Origin: Minisyncoccota bacterium
Lineage (GTDB): Bacteria; Patescibacteriota; Minisyncoccia; Phycocordibacterales; UBA1006
NCBI GenBank assembly: GCA_021209525.1
Contig: JAJOIF010000004.1
Coordinates: forward strand, 1-35,729
Length of the DNA: 35,729 nt
Reading direction: 5' to 3'
Shown: in pieces, positions 29,210 through 35,729 of the stretch
Layout: each line of letters starts with the position of its first letter
Numbering within the stretch: the first letter of the stretch is position 1
Notes under the pieces: model-generated
Seen by the model: the letters and a program-made list of their open reading frames with translations, nothing else
Database searches by the model: none
Told to the model about the DNA's origin: nothing
Translations under genes and position numbers: made by a program

Positions 29210-31912
29210 CTAAGAAATTGCCACTTTTTTAGATGTTTTTTTGAGTGGTGTAGCCACGCGAGATGCGCGTACACCCTTTTTCTTTGCAGTAATAATGAAT
29301 TGATCATCCTTGGCGTCAACGAGCACAACACCTCCTTGCCCAAGTTCTTGACTCACCATGAGCGATGCCACTTTGGTCAAGAGTGTATTTTGAATGAGGC
29401 GATTCAATGGGCGCGCACCATACTGTGGATCAAATCCTTTTTGCGCAAGGAGTGCATATCCTGCAGGAGTGACATCGAGAGTAATTTCTTTGTGGAGCAA
29501 GCGTCGCTGTACATCTAGAATGCGTTGTTCAACAATTTGTTTCAGTGTTTCTTGAGAGAGTACATCAAAGACAATAACATCATCAAGGCGATTCAAGAAT
29601 TCTGGACGGAAATGATGCTTGAGACTTTCCATGACTTTTTCTTTGGTGTCGCGATAATCGTCAGCCATGTCATTGCTACTAAATCCAATGGTTTGCATTT
29701 TTTGAATATGCTGTGAACCAATATTTGATGTCATAATAATGATGGTATTCTTGAAGTTAATGACACGGCCCTTTGCATCAGTGAGCCGCCCGTCATCAAG
29801 CACTTGCAAGAAAAGATTAAAGACATCAGGATGAGCTTTTTCAATTTCATCAAGCAAAATTACTGAATATGGACGATGACGCACCGCTTCGGTAAAGCGA
29901 CCAGATTCTTCATGACCTACATACCCAGGAGGAGATCCAATCAATTTTGAAATAGAGTGCTTTTCCATGTATTCTGACATATCAACACGAATAAGTGCTT
30001 TTTCGTCATTGAACATGAATTTGGTAAGTGCTTTGGTTAATTCTGTTTTCCCTACTCCTGTTGGCCCAAGGAAAATAAAGGATCCTATAGGGCGATGCGG
30101 ATCGGCAATACCCACACGAGACCGCCTAATGGCATCACTAATTTTTTGAATAGCCTCATCTTGACCTTTGACATCTGCTTGCAAGGTTTCTTCCATATGT
30201 GCTAGTTTTGATTGCTCTTCTTCGAGCATGCGTGATACAGGAATATCAGTCCAGCGCGCTACTACATGCGCAATATCTTCTTCGGTAACTTCTTCGCGCA
30301 AGATTTGGCGTGATTTTTGAAGTTTCTTGAGCTTGTCCATTTTGGTTTTGAGTTGCGTTTCAAGTGCTGGAATTTTACCATAACGAATTTCAGCAACCTT
30401 TCCGAGATCTGTATGTAATTCAGCATGCTCGGCTTCAAGACGCAAACTTTCAATTTGTTTTTTGATGCTACGAATATCAACGAGTGCTTCTTTTTCATTT
30501 TTCCACTTGAGCTCGAGCTCTTTTGTTTTTTCTCGAAGCTCTGCGATTTCACGATCAATATCTTTGATGCGTTCTTGGGCTTTCTTTTTGTTGCCTCCTA
30601 ATTCAAATTCCTTATCAAGTGCTTCGCGTTCAATTTCAAGGCGCATGATAGTACGGTGCGCTGTTTCGAGTTCAGGTGGTTTATTTTCAAGTGAAATACG
30701 CAGTGATGATGCCGCTTCGTCAATGAGGTCTACTGCTTTGTCGGGCAAGAAACGATTTGTGATATAGCGCGAACTAAGTTGCACAGCAGCAATGAGCGCA
30801 TCATCCGTAATACGCACCCCGTGATAGAGTTCGTATTTGTGCTTGAGTCCGCGCATAATAGCGAGCGCATCTTCAACGCTTGGCTCATCAACAAATACCG
30901 GCTGGAAGCGACGTGCAAGAGCTGGGTCTTTTTCAAAGTGCTTTTGATATTCGCCGAGCGTTGTTGCTCCAATAGCACGAAATTCTCCTCGAGCAAGGGC
31001 AGGTTTCAACATATTCGCAGCATCCATAGTTCCTTCTGATGCGCCTGCACCAACAATGGTGTGAATTTCATCAATAAAGAGAATTACTTGACGATCAGCA
31101 GCTTCGATTTCTTTCATGATTTTTTTCAAGCGCTCTTCAAATTCTCCGCGATACTTGGTACCAGCGAGCAAGAGCCCGAGATCGAGCACTACGAGATCTT
31201 TGCCACGCAATGATTCTGGCACATCCCCTTTTGCCATACGCAATGCCAATCCTTCAACAATGGCAGTCTTGCCTGTTCCAGGTTCACCAATCAAGATAGG
31301 ATTGTTCTTTGTGCGGCGAGACAAGATTTGAATAATGCGCATAATTTCTTTGTCGCGACCAATAACAGGATCGAGTTTGTCTTCGCGGGCAAGTTGGGTA
31401 AGATTGCGCGTATATTTGAGAAGCACGCGGAATTTCTTGCTCGCTCCCATAGTTGGCGAACCAGTTTCCTTGAGTTCTTTGATGATTTTTTGAGTGGTTT
31501 CTTTTTTGATGCGAAAACGTGTGAGTAATTCTTGAGCTTGCCCAGGGACATCAAGAACTGCAATGAACAAGTGTTCTGTAGATACAAATTCATCACCGAG
31601 CTCTTGGGCGATTTTTACAGAATGCTCAATGACTTGCGCGAGATCAGGGGTCAAATAAATTTGATATGATGGTGACATAGTACTGCCACCTTCGGGGGTT
31701 TCAATAACTTCGAGCAATGAATCAGCAAGCAAAATAGTATCTACCTCCATCTTTTCCAAGAGAGACAATACCATGCTCTCATCTTGAGTGATAAGAGCGG
31801 TGAGTAAGTGAAAGGTGCTCACATGATTTTGTCCGCGCTCAATAGCGAGTTCATGAGATTTACGAATTGCTTCTTTTGCTTTTGTGGTGAAATTGTTAAA
31901 TGCTGGCATCAT
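29210..31912 (-). CDS. clpB: ATP-dependent disaggregase ClpB
   Basis: The 900-residue Hsp100 protein has an N-terminal double Clp repeat (about 6-150), first AAA+ domain with GEPGTGKT (about 210), [11 protein letters not shown] and an Arg finger region, a long coiled-coil middle domain (about 415-540) that marks ClpB rather than ClpA/C, and a second AAA+ domain with [14 protein letters not shown] and [18 protein letters not shown], plus the C-terminal [11 protein letters not shown] sensor-2 motif. A basic tail ([10 protein letters not shown]) is extra. It extracts proteins from aggregates with DnaK/DnaJ; Hsp20 in this window would help. The start is 31912 or 31909, which are adjacent in-frame ATGs. 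Confidence 0.97.
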   Translation of the reverse strand: MMPAFNNFTTKAKEAIRKSHELAIERGQNHVSTFHLLTALITQDESMVLSLLEKMEVDTILLADSLLEVIETPEGGSTMSPSYQIYLTPDLAQVIEHSVKIAQELGDEFVSTEHLFIAVLDVPGQAQELLTRFRIKKETTQKIIKELKETGSPTMGASKKFRVLLKYTRNLTQLAREDKLDPVIGRDKEIMRIIQILSRRTKNNPILIGEPGTGKTAIVEGLALRMAKGDVPESLRGKDLVVLDLGLLLAGTKYRGEFEERLKKIMKEIEAADRQVILFIDEIHTIVGAGASEGTMDAANMLKPALARGEFRAIGATTLGEYQKHFEKDPALARRFQPVFVDEPSVEDALAIMRGLKHKYELYHGVRITDDALIAAVQLSSRYITNRFLPDKAVDLIDEAASSLRISLENKPPELETAHRTIMRLEIEREALDKEFELGGNKKKAQERIKDIDREIAELREKTKELELKWKNEKEALVDIRSIKKQIESLRLEAEHAELHTDLGKVAEIRYGKIPALETQLKTKMDKLKKLQKSRQILREEVTEEDIAHVVARWTDIPVSRMLEEEQSKLAHMEETLQADVKGQDEAIQKISDAIRRSRVGIADPHRPIGSFIFLGPTGVGKTELTKALTKFMFNDEKALIRVDMSEYMEKHSISKLIGSPPGYVGHEESGRFTEAVRHRPYSVILLDEIEKAHPDVFNLFLQVLDDGRLTDAKGRVINFKNTIIIMTSNIGSQHIQKMQTIGFSSNDMADDYRDTKEKVMESLKHHFRPEFLNRLDDVIVFDVLSQETLKQIVEQRILDVQRRLLHKEITLDVTPAGYALLAQKGFDPQYGARPLNRLIQNTLLTKVASLMVSQELGQGGVVLVDAKDDQFIITAKKKGVRASRVATPLKKTSKKVAIS

Positions 31913-31955
31913 ATGTATTTCTATAAAATAATTCTGATAATGTATGTACCTCCTA

Positions 31956-31984
31956 ATAATATATCATGTGAATATTTTTGACAA
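31956..31984 (-). promoter_or_regulatory. Promoter of clpB
   Basis: On the minus strand TTGTCA and TATTAT are separated by 17 bases. The leader is about 37 bases and begins near an AGGAGG that lies too far from the ATG to be its ribosome-binding site. No CIRCE inverted repeat is seen. Confidence 0.65.
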
Positions 31985-32050
31985 GTTTTTTACGACCGCA
32001 AAAAACTTAACCAAAATAATCATATCTGTAATCAGTATATCATAGATATA

Positions 32051-33277
32051 CTAAGAGAAATATTGATTATTAGCCCGAATACTGTGAATAATCTCAACGA
32101 GAACATCAATAGTTTTTTGCAGGTCTTTTTTTGTGGTTGATCTTCCAAAGGTAAAACGCAATGACCCCATGCGCGCGTCTTGTTCTTTACCATAGAGCGC
32201 TTCAATAATACGAGATGTATCATCGTCGCTACTGCATGCAGATTGAGACGAACACATAATTCCCCGCGCATCCATACGGATAACGAGCTCTTCACTCATG
32301 ACACCCGCACAAGAAATATTAACATTGGCGTGAGTGCGAAATATACGAGATCCATTGTGGCGTATGTCTGGGATATTTTTTGTTTCAAGGTATGCATGAA
32401 AATAATCATGCAGTTCTTTGAGGTGTGTTGCATATCTTTCTTGGTCGTGTACTGCATATTCAAGCGCTGCAACACATCCTGCAATAAGTGGCATATTGGG
32501 TGTACCTGAACGAAGCCCTGATTCTTGGCCACCACCAAATACTATTGGCTCGACAAGTTTAGGGTTACGCACATATACCACTCCTACCCCTTTGGGGCCA
32601 TATATTTTTGCGCTTGAGAAACTCATCATGTCAACGCCCAGCGTGTCGGGGCGAATCGGCACATAGAGCGGCGCTTGAATAGCATCGGTATGCACGAGTG
32701 GATATACATGACTCCCCTGTTGTTTTTTATACCATCTCACTAATTGGGTAATTTCGCGCATTGGTTGAATAACACCAATTTCATTATGCACATAAATCAC
32801 TGAGACACAGATAGTTTCTGGGCGCAGGCTTTTTTTCAGGAGCGCCATATCAATGAGCCCGTCACTGCTCACTGGGATATATGTTGCTGTGATGAGTCCT
32901 TGCTCTTCGAGGTTTTTGACTTGATCAAATACAGCCTCGTGCTCTATGGTGGTGGTAATGATATGAGGAATTACCTCTGGATTATTTTTGCGGTATTGTT
33001 GCACCAAACCTTGTAATGCAATATTATTTGACTCGGTCCCCCCACCTGTAAAAAATACAGACGTTGATGATGTGCCCAAGATACGCGCTACGCGATCGCG
33101 TAAGTCTTCAAGATCTCTGTGCACATGAACGCTTTCTCGGTACAGTGCATGCGGATTATGAAAATACTCCTGCCAATATAATTGCATCTGCTTCATAACA
33201 CGCGGATCAACAGGTGTTGCAGCTGCATGGTCTAAATAAATACGCTTGGGTTTCTGGAATGGAAACAATGGTGACAT
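32051..33277 (-). CDS. Cysteine desulfurase (NifS/IscS family)
   Basis: The 408-residue class V aminotransferase-fold PLP enzyme takes sulfur from cysteine for Fe-S clusters or tRNA thiolation. It has YLDHAAATPVDPRV, TGGGTESNN, TTTIEHEAV, VHTDAIQA, the PLP lysine Lys224 in SSAKIYGPKG (family usually SxHK), RSGTPN and the catalytic loop Cys348 in SQSACSSDDD. No IscU or other Fe-S gene is adjacent. The start at 33277 follows TGCTATACT by 6 bases; the upstream start at 33325 would translate the intergenic repeat. Confidence 0.94.
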   Translation of the reverse strand: MSPLFPFQKPKRIYLDHAAATPVDPRVMKQMQLYWQEYFHNPHALYRESVHVHRDLEDLRDRVARILGTSSTSVFFTGGGTESNNIALQGLVQQYRKNNPEVIPHIITTTIEHEAVFDQVKNLEEQGLITATYIPVSSDGLIDMALLKKSLRPETICVSVIYVHNEIGVIQPMREITQLVRWYKKQQGSHVYPLVHTDAIQAPLYVPIRPDTLGVDMMSFSSAKIYGPKGVGVVYVRNPKLVEPIVFGGGQESGLRSGTPNMPLIAGCVAALEYAVHDQERYATHLKELHDYFHAYLETKNIPDIRHNGSRIFRTHANVNISCAGVMSEELVIRMDARGIMCSSQSACSSDDDTSRIIEALYGKEQDARMGSLRFTFGRSTTKKDLQKTIDVLVEIIHSIRANNQYFS

Positions 33278-33283
33278 AGGGGT

Positions 33284-33311
33284 AGTATAGCATAAGAGGA
33301 GTAAGCACCAA
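33284..33311 (-). promoter_or_regulatory. Promoter of cysteine desulfurase gene
   Basis: On the minus strand TTGGTG (part of the ATTTGGTGCTT repeat) lies 16 bases before TATACT with an upstream TGC; the -10 ends 6 bases before the ATG, so the mRNA is leaderless. Confidence 0.6.
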
Positions 33312-33340
33312 ATCCCAAACATCAAATTCCAAGACGTGCC
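33300..33340 (-). repeat. ATTTGGTGCTT-type intergenic repeat
   Basis: On the minus strand TTGGAATTTGATG, TTTGGGATTTGG and GGTGCTT follow each other, like the block upstream of valS. Confidence 0.6.
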
Positions 33341-33459
33341 CTTTACCCTGCGTGATTTAATAAATCTTGTCCCGGGAATGAATTATCAGCGCTCGCACCT
33401 TCTAGACATTGCGCGCAACAGCGGAACGAAAACATGCATAAGCGATTGTCTATGTCTTG

Positions 33460-33496
33460 TGTCTTGAAATTTGGAATTTGTTTGTATCTTGTATTT
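33460..33496 (+). repeat. TTTGGAATTTGTTTGTATCTTG-type intergenic repeat
   Basis: TGTCTTGTGTCTTGAAATTT, GGAATTTG and TTTGTATCTTGTAT lie upstream of the DUF4446 promoter and match words upstream of miaA. Confidence 0.6.
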
Positions 33497-33530
33497 TTTA
33501 CCTTCTCTTCTTCTTTTTTATTTTTTACAG

Positions 33531-33536
33531 TATACT
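33531..33536 (+). promoter_or_regulatory. -10 box TATACT, DUF4446 gene
   Basis: The box directly abuts ATGs at 33537 and 33540 and ends 9 bases before the ATG at 33546, which is therefore the likely start. Confidence 0.5.
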
Positions 33537-33545
33537 ATGATGCAT

Positions 33546-34019
33546 ATGATTACACTTGATACATCCCTATTAACCATTATTGTACTTGTTCTCGTCTTTG
33601 TCGTATTTGTTCTTTGTATTACTCTCTTTATTCTATACAGAAAACTTACCCATTTCATGCGCGGCAAAAATGGAACATCTCTCGAAGGGGTGCTCAGCAC
33701 CATATTGGATACTCAAGATAAAATTACAAAGCGTCACCATCTTCTTACCCAAGAACACACCGTCTTGCAACAAAAAATGAGTACGAGTGTGCGCGGTATG
33801 AGTATGGTGCGATTTAATGCCTTCAAAGATACGGGAGGTAATCAAAGTTTTGCAGCAGCATTGATTAATGAAGCAGGAAGTGGTATAGTACTTTCAACGC
33901 TTTTTGCGCGTGATCGTATGAGTGTATTTGGCAAGCCAATACATAATTTTACCTCTACGCAAACCCTGAGCACCGAAGAAGAGCGTGCCCTTGCCGAAGC
34001 AAGGCAATCTATAGAGTAA
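33546..34019 (+). CDS. DUF4446 family protein
   Basis: The 157-residue protein has one N-terminal membrane segment (about residues 8-30, LLTIIVLVLVFVVFVLCITLF), a helical linker, and the DUF4446 core with VRFNAFKDTGGNQSFAAALINE, GIVLSTLFARDRMSVFGKPI and the ending LSTEEERALAEA. The family is widespread in Firmicutes and Patescibacteria, sometimes near parB, with unknown function. It lies 24 bases upstream of infB on the same strand and is probably in the same operon. Confidence 0.9.
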   Translation: MITLDTSLLTIIVLVLVFVVFVLCITLFILYRKLTHFMRGKNGTSLEGVLSTILDTQDKITKRHHLLTQEHTVLQQKMSTSVRGMSMVRFNAFKDTGGNQSFAAALINEAGSGIVLSTLFARDRMSVFGKPIHNFTSTQTLSTEEERALAEARQSIE

Positions 34020-34043
34020 TACTCTTATAACTTTTTGCATCTT

Positions 34044-35555
34044 ATGAATACTACTACACAATCAGAAACGGCGCGACCTCCGGTTGTTGCCATCATGGGT
34101 CACGTTGACCACGGAAAATCAACATTACTTGATTTTATTCGTAATGCCAATGTAGTAGCAGGAGAAGCTGGTGGTATTACCCAACACATTGCCGCATACG
34201 AAGTGCATCACACCACCAAAGAAGGGACTGAACGCCGTATTACCTTTATCGATACCCCTGGTCACGCTGCATTTAGTGGTATGCGTAGTCGCGGTGCTCA
34301 TATTGCAGATATTGCCGTACTCATTGTTTCTGCAGAAGACGGCGTCAAAACACAAACTATTGAAGCTATTGATATTATCAAAAAATCAGAAGTTCCCTAT
34401 ATTGTTGCGATCAATAAAATCGACAAACCTAATGCCGATCCAGAGCGCGTGAAAATGGGACTCATGGAACATGGTATTTTCCTTGAAGGATATGGCGGCA
34501 ATACACCGTATGTGCAAATTTCTGCAAAAACAGGTATTGGTGTTGATGATTTCCTTGAAACTATTTTGCTCGTTGCTGATCTCGAAGAATTTAGCGGATC
34601 ACCAGATGTGCCCGCATCAGGCTTTGTTGTTGAATCACATCTTGATCAAAAACGAGGAACATCAGCGGTACTCATTATTAAAAATGGAACACTCAAAAAG
34701 GGCGATTATGTCCTTGTACATGGCGCTCTTGCGAGTACACGCATTATGGAAAACTTTTTAGGTGAATCTATTTCAAAAGCAACCTTTTCATCCCCTATTA
34801 TCTTGACCGGATTTGACACCCTCCCCGAAGTAGGCGCATTCTTTGAAACCTACAGCAACAAAAAAGAAGCCGAAGCGCGTGCAGATGAATACAATCGTCT
34901 TGCCCAAGAAATGCACGAAGCTCGCGCAGCTATTACACTAGACGCGCATCAAATCCTCATTCCTATTATTCTCAAAACAGATGTTGCAGGTACCGCAGAA
35001 GCCATTGAAAGCGAAATTGAAAAACGTGCGACAGATCAAATTGTCTTTAAAGTAATCAAAACAGGCGTAGGTTCTATCAATGAATCAGACGTGCAATTAG
35101 CGATCAGCGATCCTCAGACTATTATTCTTGGTTTTAATGTGAACACAGACAAAAAAATTGACACCATTAATGGCATCGACAACGTCACCATACAAACACA
35201 CACCATCATTTATAAAATGCTTGAATGGCTCGAAGACGAAGCGGAAAAGCGTCGCCCCCGTCAAGAAGTAGAAGAAACGCAAGGAGTGCTCCGTGTACTT
35301 AAAACATTTAGTTCACAGAAAAACAAGCACGTTCTCGGTGGTAGTGTTCAAGAAGGATCTCTCTCAGTAAACCAGTCAGCAAAGCTCATGCGCAAAGATG
35401 AGTTGGTGAGCTATGGAAAGCTCGTTGGTTTGCAACAAGGAAAAATAGAAGCTACTGTTATACATGCAGGCAATGAATGTGGGCTTATGCTTGAATGCAA
35501 TGAAGAACCTCTCCCAGGAGATATGATTATTACCTTTATCAAAACTCAAAAATAA
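34044..35555 (+). CDS. infB: Translation initiation factor IF-2, short form
   Basis: The 503-residue GTPase has GHVDHGKST (19-27), [24 protein letters not shown] and SAKTGIG in the G domain, followed by domains II to IV ending [16 protein letters not shown]. It lacks the long N-terminal extension of enterobacterial IF2 (about 890 residues), as is usual in reduced genomes. IF2 brings initiator tRNA to the 30S subunit; leaderless mRNAs, which seem common here, depend on IF2 more than on Shine-Dalgarno pairing. The start is the ATG at 34044, not the TTG at 34035. rbfA follows after one base. Confidence 0.96.
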   Translation: MNTTTQSETARPPVVAIMGHVDHGKSTLLDFIRNANVVAGEAGGITQHIAAYEVHHTTKEGTERRITFIDTPGHAAFSGMRSRGAHIADIAVLIVSAEDGVKTQTIEAIDIIKKSEVPYIVAINKIDKPNADPERVKMGLMEHGIFLEGYGGNTPYVQISAKTGIGVDDFLETILLVADLEEFSGSPDVPASGFVVESHLDQKRGTSAVLIIKNGTLKKGDYVLVHGALASTRIMENFLGESISKATFSSPIILTGFDTLPEVGAFFETYSNKKEAEARADEYNRLAQEMHEARAAITLDAHQILIPIILKTDVAGTAEAIESEIEKRATDQIVFKVIKTGVGSINESDVQLAISDPQTIILGFNVNTDKKIDTINGIDNVTIQTHTIIYKMLEWLEDEAEKRRPRQEVEETQGVLRVLKTFSSQKNKHVLGGSVQEGSLSVNQSAKLMRKDELVSYGKLVGLQQGKIEATVIHAGNECGLMLECNEEPLPGDMIITFIKTQK

Positions 35556-35556
35556 T

Positions 35557-35729
35557 ATGACTGACAGACAACTCAAAATGAGCAAAGAGCTCATTAAAAT
35601 AGCTAATGAATATCTGAACTCAATATCAAATAGAACATCGCTCATCACTATTACACGAGCAGATATTGCACCTAATTTTAAAAATGCATCGCTCTACATA
35701 TCGGTATTTCCTGACGACAAAGAAGAAGC
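35557..35729 (+). CDS. rbfA: Ribosome-binding factor A (5' part)
   Basis: The frame begins MTDRQLKMSKELIKIANEYL and continues with LITITRADIAPNFKNASLYISVFPDD, matching the RbfA KH-like fold in which the block V-x-V-S-x-D-L-x-x-A-x-x-Y-x-S is conserved. RbfA helps mature the 16S rRNA 5' end in 30S subunits. It lies one base after the infB stop, the common infB-rbfA order. The gene runs off the window after 57 full codons. Confidence 0.85.
   Translation, partial: MTDRQLKMSKELIKIANEYLNSISNRTSLITITRADIAPNFKNASLYISVFPDDKEE

Noticed and set aside
31913-32050. CIRCE or HrcA-type operator before clpB
   Set aside because: No TTAGCACTC-N9-GAGTGCTAA or clear variant is present; only a sigma70-like promoter and A/T hairpins are visible.
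33278-33325. N-terminal extension of the cysteine desulfurase (MMFGIWCLLLL)
   Set aside because: It comes from the same repeat type and lies across the promoter; conserved sequence starts after 33277.

Overview
This window looks like a chromosome segment from a small-genome member of the Patescibacteria (Candidate Phyla Radiation), probably Parcubacteria-like. That placement is inferred, not proven. The grounds are an AT-rich sequence (about 40% GC by eye), almost no Shine-Dalgarno sites, many start codons 6-9 bases after an extended -10 box (leaderless mRNAs), IF2 without its long N-terminal extension, a RelA/SpoT enzyme reduced to HD-synthetase-TGS, a DUF4446 protein beside infB, and intergenic TTTGGAATTTG-type repeats. 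TGA ends tsaD, so the code appears standard. No CRISPR array, rRNA, phage or plasmid module is visible.

Layout. Positions 1-1499 are a GC-richer scar holding a decayed DDE transposase, whose 5' end is joined to a DUF456 membrane-protein gene that has lost its 3' end. Positions 1900-8300 hold tRNA-Val and tRNA-Glu, a 2H-phosphoesterase-like protein, a secreted protein, a CoaE-CoaD fusion, small membrane proteins, a DoxX-like pair, and tsaD. Positions 8300-13420 hold valS, a PrsW-type membrane protease, an Hsp20 chaperone, a small coiled-coil membrane protein, tRNA-Phe, tRNA-Arg and a glutaredoxin. Positions 13790-24700 hold an FtsB/DivIC-like protein, a 34-residue membrane peptide, lepA, PIN-PhoH, murJ, leuS, relA/spoT and parB. 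Positions 24840-35729 hold tRNA-Leu, a frameshifted GerMN-like lipoprotein-type gene, ahpC, miaA, a DUF4440 protein, tRNA-Trp, rpmG, tRNA-Tyr, clpB, a cysteine desulfurase, a DUF4446 protein, infB and the start of rbfA.

Most genes support translation and its quality control: two tRNA synthetases, seven tRNAs, two tRNA-modification enzymes (tsaD, miaA), lepA, infB, rbfA and rpmG. Others serve stress and protein homeostasis (clpB, hsp20, relA, PhoH, peroxiredoxin, glutaredoxin), the envelope and division (murJ, FtsB-like) or chromosome partition (parB).

The most striking feature is the valyl-tRNA synthetase. About 190 residues between its GHRIPVWY segment and its DTLDTWFSS segment form a complete histidine-phosphatase domain with the RHG motif and all key residues, and the usual C-terminal coiled coil is missing. 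The second is a bifunctional CoA synthase in the order CoaE-CoaD, opposite to the animal enzyme. The tRNA-Val gene has a pyrimidine at position 37, where a purine is normal.
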